Shown here: positions 33,807-42,535 of the stretch, piece after piece
Layout of the letters: every line of letters starts with the position of its first letter
How positions within the stretch are numbered: position 1 is the first letter of the stretch
Assembly: GCF_000284255.1 (NCBI RefSeq)
Contig: NC_017075.1
Span: 3,968,001 to 4,032,000, forward strand
Direction of reading: 5' to 3'
DNA length: 64,000 nucleotides
Origin: Rubrivivax gelatinosus IL144
GTDB taxonomy: Bacteria; Pseudomonadota; Gammaproteobacteria; Burkholderiales; Burkholderiaceae_C
The notes under the pieces: generated by a model
Database searches by the model: none
Told to the model about the DNA's origin: nothing
The model's input: the letters and a program-made list of their open reading frames with translations, nothing else
Position numbers and translations under genes: made by a program

Positions 33807-35357
33807 TCAGGCGCTGACGCGGAAGATCTGCACCGCGCGCACCAGCGTCGCGGCGCGGGCTTCCAGGGACACGCAGGCCGCGGCGGCCTGCTCGGCCAGC
33901 GCCGCGTTCTGCTGCGTCGACTGGTCGATCGTCGAGATCGCGCCGTTGACCTCGGCGATGCCTTGCGACTGCTCGCCGGTCGCGTGGGTGATCTCGGCGA
34001 CCAGCGTGCCGACGCGGTGCACCGACTCGACGACCTCGGCGATCACGCCTTCGGCGGTCTGCACGCGGCGGGCGCCGTCGGTCACCTGCTGGACCGAACT
34101 GCCGATCAGCTCGCGGATCTCCTTGGCCGCCTGGCTGCTGCGCTGGGCCAGCGCGCGCACCTCGCTGGCGACGACGGCGAAGCCGCGGCCCTGTTCGCCG
34201 GCACGTGCGGCTTCGACCGCGGCGTTCAGCGACAGGATGTTGGTCTGGAAGGCGATGCCTTCGATGACCTGGATGACCTCGGCGACACGCTTGGACGAAG
34301 ACTCGATCGCGTCCATCGTCTTCACCAGCTCGACGACGGCGTCGCCGCCGCGGCTGGCGACGCCGCGTGCGTCCTCGCTGACGCGAGCGACCTGCTGCGC
34401 GGTGTCGGCCGTGGCCTTGACGGTGCCGGTGATCTCTTCCATCACCGACGCCGTGCGCTGGACTTCGGAGGACTGCGTCTCGGTGCGCTGCGACAAGTCG
34501 TTGCTGCCCTGCGCGATCTCCTTGGACGCCGAGGTCATGCCCGAGACCTCGGCGCGCACGTCGGCGACGATGGCCTGCATGTTCAGGTTGGCCAGCCAGA
34601 TGTTGCGCGTCAGCTTGCCCAGCGGGTGGCGCGGGTCGTAGTCGATGTGGCCGGTGAGGTTGCAGCCGGCGATCTGGGCGGCCGTCGCCGTGCATTCGTC
34701 CAGGCGCTTGCCGACCGAGAGGTGGAACCAGCTGCCGATGACGGCGCAACCGACCGCGCTGGCCAGCATGTAGGCCCACAAGGCCTGGAAGTACCAGCCG
34801 GCCAGCGACGCGCCGAAGAACAGCGCGAACAAGGCGCCGACCACGCGCACCGTCAGCGACATCCGGAAGACGCGGTACGGCAGGTCGCGCAGCCCGTGGT
34901 AGCGCACGCCGCCGGCGTGCAGCCGGATCGTGTGGCGGCCCGACTCGCGTTCGGCCTTGAGCTGGGCGTACAGCGCCTCGGCGCCGCGGATCTGCTCGCG
35001 CGTGGGCTTCTGCCGCACCGACATGTAGCCGATCGGCTTGCCGTTCTCCAGCACCGGGGTGACGTTGGCGACGACCCAGTAGTGGTCGCCGTTCTTGCAG
35101 CGGTTCTTGACCACCGCCGACCACGGCCGGCCGTGGCCGATGGTCTGCCACATGTCCTTGAACGCTTCCGGCGGCATGTCCGGGTGGCGCACGAGGTTGT
35201 GCGGCTGGCCGATCAGTTCGTCGTAGTCGAAGCCGCTGATGCGAACGAACGCGTTGTTGCAGTGGGTGATGCGGCCTTGCGCGTCGGTGGTCGAGACCAG
35301 CACGCTGCCATCGTCCATCTCAACCTCGCGCTGGGTCACGGGTTCGTTCACTCGCAT
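33807..35357 (-). CDS. PAS-domain chemoreceptor (Aer-like)
   Basis: A 516-residue receptor without a periplasmic sensor. The N-terminal PAS domain (about residues 15-120: I-T-H-C-N-N-A-F-V-R-I-S-G-F, N-L-V-R-H-P-D-M-P, W-S-A-V-V-K-N-R-C-K-N-G-D-H-Y-W-V) is of the Aer type that binds FAD and senses redox or oxygen. Two membrane segments at about 165-215 form a hairpin anchor. The signalling domain has the canonical tip G-I-A-F-Q-T-N-I-L-S-L-N-A-A-V-E-A-A-R-A-G. Probably mediates aerotaxis or energy taxis. Start chosen at MRVNEPVTQRE. Confidence 0.92.
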   Translation of the reverse strand: MRVNEPVTQREVEMDDGSVLVSTTDAQGRITHCNNAFVRISGFDYDELIGQPHNLVRHPDMPPEAFKDMWQTIGHGRPWSAVVKNRCKNGDHYWVVANVTPVLENGKPIGYMSVRQKPTREQIRGAEALYAQLKAERESGRHTIRLHAGGVRYHGLRDLPYRVFRMSLTVRVVGALFALFFGASLAGWYFQALWAYMLASAVGCAVIGSWFHLSVGKRLDECTATAAQIAGCNLTGHIDYDPRHPLGKLTRNIWLANLNMQAIVADVRAEVSGMTSASKEIAQGSNDLSQRTETQSSEVQRTASVMEEITGTVKATADTAQQVARVSEDARGVASRGGDAVVELVKTMDAIESSSKRVAEVIQVIEGIAFQTNILSLNAAVEAARAGEQGRGFAVVASEVRALAQRSSQAAKEIRELIGSSVQQVTDGARRVQTAEGVIAEVVESVHRVGTLVAEITHATGEQSQGIAEVNGAISTIDQSTQQNAALAEQAAAACVSLEARAATLVRAVQIFRVSA

Positions 35358-35554
35358 GCCGGGAGCCTTTCCATTCAACGGCCTCTGCGGGCCGCATCGA
35401 CGGAATTTCGGCTGGACCGTGTCTGAACTTGAATCAATCCGGCGCCGACGACGAACAATAGTTCTCATCCTGGGCGACGGCACAAGCTCAAGCCATGAGC
35501 CTGACGCGGCTCAGACTGGCGGCGGATGCCCCCGGTGGCGCCCCCGCCACGCTC

Positions 35555-35560
35555 TAGACT
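35555..35560 (+). promoter_or_regulatory. Candidate -10 (TAGACT) very close to the recC start
   Basis: GCTCTAGACTCCCC, 10 bases before the recC ATG. Same layout as at mrpA, implying a leaderless or nearly leaderless transcript if used. No clear -35. Confidence 0.35.
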
Positions 35561-35570
35561 CCCCGCGCCG

Positions 35571-38500
35571 ATGCTGTCGCTGCACTTCTCCAACCGTTTC
35601 GAAGCCCTGGCCGCGCTGCTGGGCGCGCGCCTGGCCGTGCCACGCGAGGACCTGTTCGTCGCCGACGAGATCGTCGTGCCCAGTGCCGCGCTGCGCCGCC
35701 GGCTGACGCTGGAGTTCGCCCAGGTCGAAGGCGTCTGCGCGCACCTGCGTTTCGACTACCTGGCGCAATGGCTGTGGCGGCAGATCGCCGCCGTCGTGCC
35801 CGGCATCGACGCCGAACGTTCGCCATTCGCGCCCGAGGTGCTGGCCTGGCGCGTCTGGCGCGCCTTGGGCGACCGCGACTGGGTCGGCGCCCACCCGCGC
35901 CTGGCCGGTTACCTGGCGCAGGCCGACGAGGTGATGCGCTGGGAGCTGGCCGAACGCATCGCCGCCACCGTCGAGCAGTACGTCACCTACCGCCCCGAAT
36001 GGCTGGCCGAGTGGCTGGCCGGGCGGCCGGTGGCCTTCCCCGGCGGCGCGGCGCCGGCCGACGCCGCCTGGCAGGCCGATCTGTGGCGGCGCGTCGTCGC
36101 CGAGACCGGGGTCTCCGGCCGCCACCCGATCGAAGGTTTCATCGACACGCTGTCCGGCCCTGGCGGCGCGGCGCGGGCGCGCGAAGCCGGGCTGCCCGAG
36201 CGTGTGCACGTCGTCGCGCTGCCGACCATGCCCCCGCTGCACGCGCGCCTGCTGGCGGCGCTGGGGCGGGCGATCGAGGTCGAGGTCTATCTGCTCAACC
36301 CCTGCCGCGAGTACTGGTTCGAGCTCGTCGACCCGCGCCGCCTGGCCTGGCTGCAGGCCGCCGGACGCGACGCCGGCCACGAGGTCGGCAACCGGCTGCT
36401 CGCCGGCTGGGGCAAGCAGACCCAGGCCCAGATCGACGGACTGCTCGACGCCGCCGGCGACGCCGTCGTCGACGAGCACCTGTTCGTCCGGCCGCCCGAG
36501 CACACGCTGCTCGGCCGGCTGCAAGGCGCGATCCTCGATTCGGTCGAACTCGAGCCGGGCTCGGCCGCCGACCTGGCCGGCGAACGCAGCGTCGAGTTCC
36601 ACGTCGCGCACTCGCGCACCCGCGAGCTGGAAGCGCTGCACGACCGGCTGCTGGCCTTGTTCGCCGCCGACCCCACGCTGACGCCCGGCGACGTGCTCGT
36701 CGTCACGCCCGACCTGGAAGCCACCGCGCCGCTGGTCGACGCCGTCTTCGGCACCGTGCCGGCCGAGCGCCGCATCCCCTACGCCGTCACCGGCCGCGCG
36801 CGCAGCGGCCAGGACCCGGCGGCGCGCGCGCTGCTCGCGCTGCTGTCGCTGGCCGCCTCGCGGGTCGCGGCCAGCGAGCTGTTCGCGCTGCTGCAGCAGC
36901 CGGCGGTCGCGCGGCGTTTCGGCCTCGACGAAGCGGCACTGGAGCGGCTGCACGGCTGGCTGCTCGCCAGCGGCCTGCACTGGGGCCTGGACGCCACGCA
37001 CCGCGCCGGTTTCGACCTGCCGGCCGAAGCCCGCCACACGCTGGCCGATGCGCTGGACCGACTGTTCCTCGGCCACGCCTTGCCGGCCGGCGCCGAGTCG
37101 CCGTTGCCCGGGCTGCTGCCGGCCGGCGACGCCGAAGGTTCGGCCGCGGCGACGCTGGGCGCCTTCTGGCGTTATGCCGAGGCGCTGCGCTGGCTGCAGG
37201 CCGAGAGCGCCCGCCCGCGCCCGGCCGCCGCCTGGGCGCGGCTGCTGCACGCCGCGCTGGACCGTTTCGTCGCCCCGGCCGGCGACGAGCTGCCGGCGCT
37301 GCGTGAACTGCGCGGGACGATCGCACGCCTGGCCGACGACGTCGCATCCGGCGCCGGCGCCACGACGGCGCTGCCGCTGGCCGTGCTGCGCCGAGCGCTC
37401 GAAGCCCGGCTGGACGACCCGGCGCGCGGCGGCGTGCCGTCGGGCACGGTCAGCTTCTCGGCGATGAGCAGCCTGCGCGGCCTGCCCTACCGCGTCGTCT
37501 GCGCCGTCGGCCTGGACGACGGCGCCTTCCCGACGACCGCCCGCCCGCCCGAGTTCGACCTGATCGCGCTGGCGCCGCGGCGCGGCGACCGCCAGCGCCG
37601 CCACGACGAGCGCAACGTCTTCCTCGACCTGCTGCTGGCCGCGCGCGAACACCTGCACCTGAGCTGGCGCGGCCGCAGCGTGCGCGACAACGCGCCGCTG
37701 CCGCCGTCGGTGCTGGTCGCCGAACTGCTGGAGCTGCTGGCCGCGGCCACGGCCGAGGATCCGGAGGACCCGGGCTCGGTGGCGGCGGCGCGCCAGCGCC
37801 TGGTCGTCGAACACCCGCTGCAGTCCTTCGCGCCCGAACTCTTCGACGCCGAAGCCGACACCCGCCGGCGCAGCCACGACGCCGAACTCGCCGCCGCGCT
37901 GCGCGCCGGCGCGACGGCCGCGGCGCTGCCGCCGGTCGCCGAGGCCGAGGTCGGCGACGACGAAAACGAGGAAGCCGACGCCACGCCCGACCCGGCCCTG
38001 CCCTTCTTCACCACGCCGCTGCCACCGCCCGGCCCCGAGTGGCGCACGCCGACGCTGGCGCAGCTGGTCGAGTTCTTCCGCCAGCCGGTGCGCCACCTGC
38101 TGCGCCGGCGGCTGCAGATCGCGCTGCAGTTCGACGAGGCCGCGCTGGAGGACGACGAGCCGCTGGTCGCCGATGCGCTGGCGCGCCGCGCCTTCGCCGA
38201 ACGCCTGCTGCCGCCGCTGCTGGCGGGTCTCGACACCGAGGCCGCGCTGCGCCGCGCCGAAGCCGGCATCGAGCTGCCGTCGGGCACGCTGGGCCGCTGC
38301 CAGCGCGACGCCGAGTTCGCGCGTGTCGCCGGCTTCGCCGAACGCGTGCGCGCGGCGCTGGCCGAGCCGGTGCTCGACGCCCAGGGCGCCGAGCTGGACT
38401 TCGATCTCGACGGCGAACGCTGGACCGTCGCCGCCGGCTTCGCCGACTTGCGCGCCAGCGGCCTGGTGCGCTGGCGCTGGGGCGTGCTGCGGGGCGCCGA

Positions 38501-38906
38501 CCTGCTCGAAGCCTGGCTGCACCACCTGGTGCTGGCCGCCGCCACGCCGCCCGGCGTCGCGCCGCGCACGCGCTGGCTGCTGACGAATGGCGAGCTGCTG
38601 CTGCGTGCGCCCGAGGCGCCACGCGAGCAGCTGGCGACGCTGCTGCGCCTGTACCGGCGCGGCCTGGCCGAGCCGCTGCGGCTGTATCCCAAGACCTCGC
38701 TGGCGCTGGTGCGCGACGGCGCCGCCGCGGCGCTGAAGTGCTGGACGCCGGGTGAACGCACGCCGTATGCCGAAGGCGGCGAAGAAGCGATGCGCCTGGC
38801 CTGGCGCGGCCGCGAGGCCGAGGCGCTGGCCGGCGACTTCGAGCAGCTCGCGCACACGGTCTTCGGCCCGCTGCTGGCGCATGCCGAGGGGAGCGCGCTC
38901 GAATGA
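35571..38906 (+). CDS. recC: Exodeoxyribonuclease V gamma subunit (RecC)
   Basis: An 1111-residue subunit that splits duplex DNA and scans for Chi. The N-terminal inactive SF1 helicase-like region begins M-L-S-L-H-F-S-N-R-F-E-A-L-A-A-L-L, and later come F-A-L-L-Q-Q-P-A-V-A-R-R-F-G and V-S-F-S-A-M-S-S-L-R-G-L-P-Y-R-V-V-C, and a C-terminal inactivated nuclease-like domain. Length agrees with the family. First gene of a five-gene run; its TGA overlaps the recB ATG (ATGA). I use the ATG at 35571 because the upstream in-frame start gives a Pro/Arg-rich leader. Confidence 0.95.
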   Translation: MLSLHFSNRFEALAALLGARLAVPREDLFVADEIVVPSAALRRRLTLEFAQVEGVCAHLRFDYLAQWLWRQIAAVVPGIDAERSPFAPEVLAWRVWRALGDRDWVGAHPRLAGYLAQADEVMRWELAERIAATVEQYVTYRPEWLAEWLAGRPVAFPGGAAPADAAWQADLWRRVVAETGVSGRHPIEGFIDTLSGPGGAARAREAGLPERVHVVALPTMPPLHARLLAALGRAIEVEVYLLNPCREYWFELVDPRRLAWLQAAGRDAGHEVGNRLLAGWGKQTQAQIDGLLDAAGDAVVDEHLFVRPPEHTLLGRLQGAILDSVELEPGSAADLAGERSVEFHVAHSRTRELEALHDRLLALFAADPTLTPGDVLVVTPDLEATAPLVDAVFGTVPAERRIPYAVTGRARSGQDPAARALLALLSLAASRVAASELFALLQQPAVARRFGLDEAALERLHGWLLASGLHWGLDATHRAGFDLPAEARHTLADALDRLFLGHALPAGAESPLPGLLPAGDAEGSAAATLGAFWRYAEALRWLQAESARPRPAAAWARLLHAALDRFVAPAGDELPALRELRGTIARLADDVASGAGATTALPLAVLRRALEARLDDPARGGVPSGTVSFSAMSSLRGLPYRVVCAVGLDDGAFPTTARPPEFDLIALAPRRGDRQRRHDERNVFLDLLLAAREHLHLSWRGRSVRDNAPLPPSVLVAELLELLAAATAEDPEDPGSVAAARQRLVVEHPLQSFAPELFDAEADTRRRSHDAELAAALRAGATAAALPPVAEAEVGDDENEEADATPDPALPFFTTPLPPPGPEWRTPTLAQLVEFFRQPVRHLLRRRLQIALQFDEAALEDDEPLVADALARRAFAERLLPPLLAGLDTEAALRRAEAGIELPSGTLGRCQRDAEFARVAGFAERVRAALAEPVLDAQGAELDFDLDGERWTVAAGFADLRASGLVRWRWGVLRGADLLEAWLHHLVLAAATPPGVAPRTRWLLTNGELLLRAPEAPREQLATLLRLYRRGLAEPLRLYPKTSLALVRDGAAAALKCWTPGERTPYAEGGEEAMRLAWRGREAEALAGDFEQLAHTVFGPLLAHAEGSALE

Positions 38907-41900
38907 CCGCCGTCACCGCGCGTCCGCTGGACGTCTTCGCCTGCCCGCTGGACGGCATCGCGCTGGTCGAGGCTTCGGCCGGCACCGGCAAGACCTGGAA
39001 CCTCTGCGGCCTGTTCCTGCGCCTGCTGCTCGAACGCCGGCTCGAGGTACAGCAGGTGCTGGTCGTCACCTTCACCAACGCCGCCACCGCCGAGCTGCGC
39101 GAGCGCATCCGCGCCCGTCTGGTCGACGTGCTGGCCGCGCTCGACGGCCGCCCGGCGGCGCTGGCCGACCCCTTCGTCGCCGGGCTGCTGGACGCGCTGC
39201 GCCGGCCCGAGCTCGGGCTGGACGACGCCGAGATGCGCGCCCGCGTAGCCCGCGCGCTGCAGACCTTCGACGAAGCGGCGATCTTCACGATCCACGGCTT
39301 CTGCCAGCGTGCGCTGGCCGACGCGCCCTTCGCCTCGGCGATGCCGCTGCGCCAGGAACTGGCCGACGACGGCGCGCTGGTGCGCGAGATCGTCTTCGAC
39401 TTCTGGCGCCGCCACGTCGCCGCCGACACGCTGCCGGCGGGTGTCGCCGAGCTGCTGCTCTCGCGCGGCGACACGCCCGAAGCCTGGGTCGAACTGGTGC
39501 GCCGGCGCATCGCCAAACCGCTGGCGCGCCTGGTGTGGCCGGCGGTGCTGGACGAACCGGTGGCCGCCGACACGACGGCGCTGGAACGCGCCTTCGACGA
39601 GGCCCGCCGGCTCTGGCGCACCGAGCGCGAGACCGTGCTCGCCGCCGTGCACGAGGCGCTGCCGCGGCTGCCCGCCAACCGCTACAAGCCCGACAGCGTC
39701 GCCACCGCGGCGCGCTGCTGGGACGAGATCGCCGCCGCGCCGTCGGCGCTGCTGGCGCCGTCCGACAAGCTGCTGGACAAAGGCAAGGCCGCGCTGCTGG
39801 GCGCCGCGAAGCTGCAACCGAAAAAAGGCCTGGCGCCGCCGGCGCCGCACGCCTTCTTCGAAGCCGCCGACGCGCTGCTCGAAGCGCTGGCCGCGGCGCG
39901 CGCCGCGCTGGAAGTCGAACGCCTGCGCCTGGTGCGCCGGCTGCTCGAAGACGCGCCCGAACGGCTGCGCGCGCTGAAGCGTGAACGCCGCGTGCTGGCC
40001 TTCGACGACATGCTGCAGAACCTGCACGAGCGCCTGACCGGCGGCGCCTGCCCGCAGCTGGCCGCGGCGCTGAAGGCGCGTTTCCCGGCGGCGCTGATCG
40101 ACGAGTTCCAGGACACCGACCCGCTGCAGTGGGCGATCTTCGAAGCCGTCTACGGCGCCGGCGACGCGCCACTGTTCCTGATCGGCGACCCCAAGCAGGC
40201 GATCTACAGCTTCCGCAACGCCGACCTGAACACCTATCTCGCGGCGCGGCGCAGCGCCACCGCGAGCTGGACGCTGGCGCAGAACCAGCGTTCGTCCGAG
40301 CCGCTGCTGGCGGCGCTGAACGGCCTCTTCGGCCACCAGCCGCGCGCCTTCATGCTCGACGGGCTGGACTACCAGCCGGTCGGCTACGGCGCCAAGCCGC
40401 GCGCGGCCTTCGCCGACCGCGGCGCCGAGCGCGCCGCGCTCGAACTCTGGTCGCTGCCGCGCGACGACGAAGGCCAGCCGCTGGCCAAGAGCGTGGCGAT
40501 GGCGCGTGCCGCCGAGGCCTGCGCCGCCGAGATCGCGCGCCTGGTCGACGCCGGCCGGCGCGGCGAAGCGACGCTGGCCGGCCGTGGCCTGGCCGCCGGC
40601 GACATCGCCGTGCTGGTGCGCAGCCACCGCCAGGGCGCGCGCATGCGCCAGGCACTGGCGGCGCTGGGCGTGGCCAGCGTCGAGCTGTCGCAGGCCAGCG
40701 TCTTCGCCAGCCGCGACGCCGAAGACCTGGAACGCCTGCTCGGTGCGGTGCTGGAGCCGGCCAACGCCGCGCGCCTGCGCGCCGCGCTGGCCACCGAGGC
40801 GATGGGCTTCGACGCCGCACGCATCGCCGCGCTGGCCGACGACGAGGCGGCGCTGGCCGAGCTCGTGCAGCGTTTCGCCGCCTACCGCGAGACCTGGTTC
40901 ACGCGCGGCGTCGCGGTGATGCTGCGGCGCTGGACGCAGGACGAAGGCGTCGCCGCGCGGCTGCTGTCGCGCGCCGACGGCGAACGCCGCATGACCAACT
41001 GGCTGCACCTCGCCGAATGCCTGCAGCGCGCCGCCGAGACCACCACCTCGCCCGAGGCCTTGCAACGCTGGCTGCACGACGAGCGCCGCGCGCCCGGCGG
41101 CGACGAAGAGGCGCAGCTGCGCCTGGAGTCCGACCGCAACCTGGTGCAGATCGTCACCATCCACAAGAGCAAGGGCCTGGAGTACCCGGTCGTCTTCTGC
41201 CCCTTCGTCTTCGACGGCCACGCCGGGCCGACCGGCGGCGGCGAGAGCCGCGAGCTGCACGACGCCGCCGGCCGGCAGCTCTGGGTCTTCGGCGACGCCG
41301 AGGTCGAGCCCGGCAGCGACGAACGCGCCAAGGTCGAGCAGGCCGCCGAGACGCTGCGCCTGCTCTACGTCGCGCTGACGCGTGCGGTGCACCGTTTGGT
41401 GCTGGTGGTCGGGCCTTACGCGGTGCGCCAGTCGGCCGCAGAGAGCACGAAGGCGTTGCTGAACTGGTTCGTCGCCGACGGCCAGGAAGAGCCCGCCGAC
41501 TGGCTGAAAGGCAAGCGCACGCCCGAGGGGCTGGACGCCGCCTGGTCGGCCTTTGCCGCCACGCACGCGCAGACCGTCGCGCTGCGTGAACTGCCCGCCG
41601 CGCCGGGCACGCCGCTGACGGCCGAGGCCGCCGACCCCGAGGCCATCGTCGCGCTGCCGGCGCCGGCCGTGCCGCCGGCCTGGTGGATCGGCAGCTACAG
41701 CAGCCTGACCCAGGGCCTGCGCCACGAAGGCGCCGCCCAGGACCGCGACGAGGCCCAGCGCCCGGCGCGCCGTGCCGCGCCGGCGGCGCTGGCGGCCGAC
41801 GACGTGCTGCGTTTCCCGCGGGGCGCGGTGGCCGGCGAATGCCTGCACGCGCTGTTCGAGCACGCCGACTTCGCCGACGCCGCACGCTGGCCCGAGGCCG

Positions 41901-42535
41901 CGGCGCGTGCGCTGGCCGCGCACCCGCCCGAAGCCGAGGCCGACGCCGGCCGGCTGGCGCCGATGCTGGAGACGCTGCTCGCCGACGTGCTGGCGACGCG
42001 GCTGCCGGGCGGCGTCGTGCTCGGCGACGTGCCGCCGGGCAGACGCCTGGCCGAGCTGGAGTTCACGCTGCCGGCGCCCGCGCTGGCCGCCGACGCGCTG
42101 GCGGCCGTGCTGCGCGAAGCCGGCCTGCCGGTGCCGCCGTTGGCTTTCGGCACGCTGCGCGGTTATCTGCGCGGCTTCATCGACCTGGTCTTCGAGCACC
42201 GCGGCCGCTGCCACGTGCTCGACTGGAAGTCCAACCACCTGGGCTGGACCGCCGCCGACTACGGCCCCGAGCCGGTGGCACGCGAGGTCGCCGCGCACGG
42301 CTACCAGCTGCAGGCGCTGCTCTACCTGGTCGCGCTGCACCGCTGGCAGCGTGCGCGCCGCGCCGGCTACGACCCCGAGCGCCACCTCGGCGGCGCGATG
42401 GTGCTGTTCGTGCGCGGCCTGCGCCCGGGCTGGCGCAACGCCGACGGCAGCCCTGCCGGCGTCTGGGCCTACAAACCCAGCGTCGCGCTGATCGAGCGCC
42501 TGTCGGCGCTGTTCGACGCCGTGGAGAACGCCTGA
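38903..42535 (+). CDS. recB: Exodeoxyribonuclease V beta subunit (RecB)
   Basis: A 1210-residue 3'-5' SF1A helicase and nuclease. Walker A A-G-T-G-K-T is at residues 26-31; other helicase motifs include F-D-D-M-L, I-D-E-F-Q-D-T-D-P-L-Q-W, G-D-P-K-Q-A-I-Y-S-F-R and H-K-S-K-G-L-E-Y-P-V-V-F, then L-L-Y-V-A-L-T-R-A. The C-terminal nuclease has F-I-D-L-V-F-E and V-L-D-W-K-S-N-H-L-G, with the catalytic Asp and Lys, and G-Y-Q-L-Q-A-L-L-Y. It processes double-strand breaks with RecC and RecD. Overlaps both neighbours. Confidence 0.96.
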   Translation: MTAVTARPLDVFACPLDGIALVEASAGTGKTWNLCGLFLRLLLERRLEVQQVLVVTFTNAATAELRERIRARLVDVLAALDGRPAALADPFVAGLLDALRRPELGLDDAEMRARVARALQTFDEAAIFTIHGFCQRALADAPFASAMPLRQELADDGALVREIVFDFWRRHVAADTLPAGVAELLLSRGDTPEAWVELVRRRIAKPLARLVWPAVLDEPVAADTTALERAFDEARRLWRTERETVLAAVHEALPRLPANRYKPDSVATAARCWDEIAAAPSALLAPSDKLLDKGKAALLGAAKLQPKKGLAPPAPHAFFEAADALLEALAAARAALEVERLRLVRRLLEDAPERLRALKRERRVLAFDDMLQNLHERLTGGACPQLAAALKARFPAALIDEFQDTDPLQWAIFEAVYGAGDAPLFLIGDPKQAIYSFRNADLNTYLAARRSATASWTLAQNQRSSEPLLAALNGLFGHQPRAFMLDGLDYQPVGYGAKPRAAFADRGAERAALELWSLPRDDEGQPLAKSVAMARAAEACAAEIARLVDAGRRGEATLAGRGLAAGDIAVLVRSHRQGARMRQALAALGVASVELSQASVFASRDAEDLERLLGAVLEPANAARLRAALATEAMGFDAARIAALADDEAALAELVQRFAAYRETWFTRGVAVMLRRWTQDEGVAARLLSRADGERRMTNWLHLAECLQRAAETTTSPEALQRWLHDERRAPGGDEEAQLRLESDRNLVQIVTIHKSKGLEYPVVFCPFVFDGHAGPTGGGESRELHDAAGRQLWVFGDAEVEPGSDERAKVEQAAETLRLLYVALTRAVHRLVLVVGPYAVRQSAAESTKALLNWFVADGQEEPADWLKGKRTPEGLDAAWSAFAATHAQTVALRELPAAPGTPLTAEAADPEAIVALPAPAVPPAWWIGSYSSLTQGLRHEGAAQDRDEAQRPARRAAPAALAADDVLRFPRGAVAGECLHALFEHADFADAARWPEAAARALAAHPPEAEADAGRLAPMLETLLADVLATRLPGGVVLGDVPPGRRLAELEFTLPAPALAADALAAVLREAGLPVPPLAFGTLRGYLRGFIDLVFEHRGRCHVLDWKSNHLGWTAADYGPEPVAREVAAHGYQLQALLYLVALHRWQRARRAGYDPERHLGGAMVLFVRGLRPGWRNADGSPAGVWAYKPSVALIERLSALFDAVENA

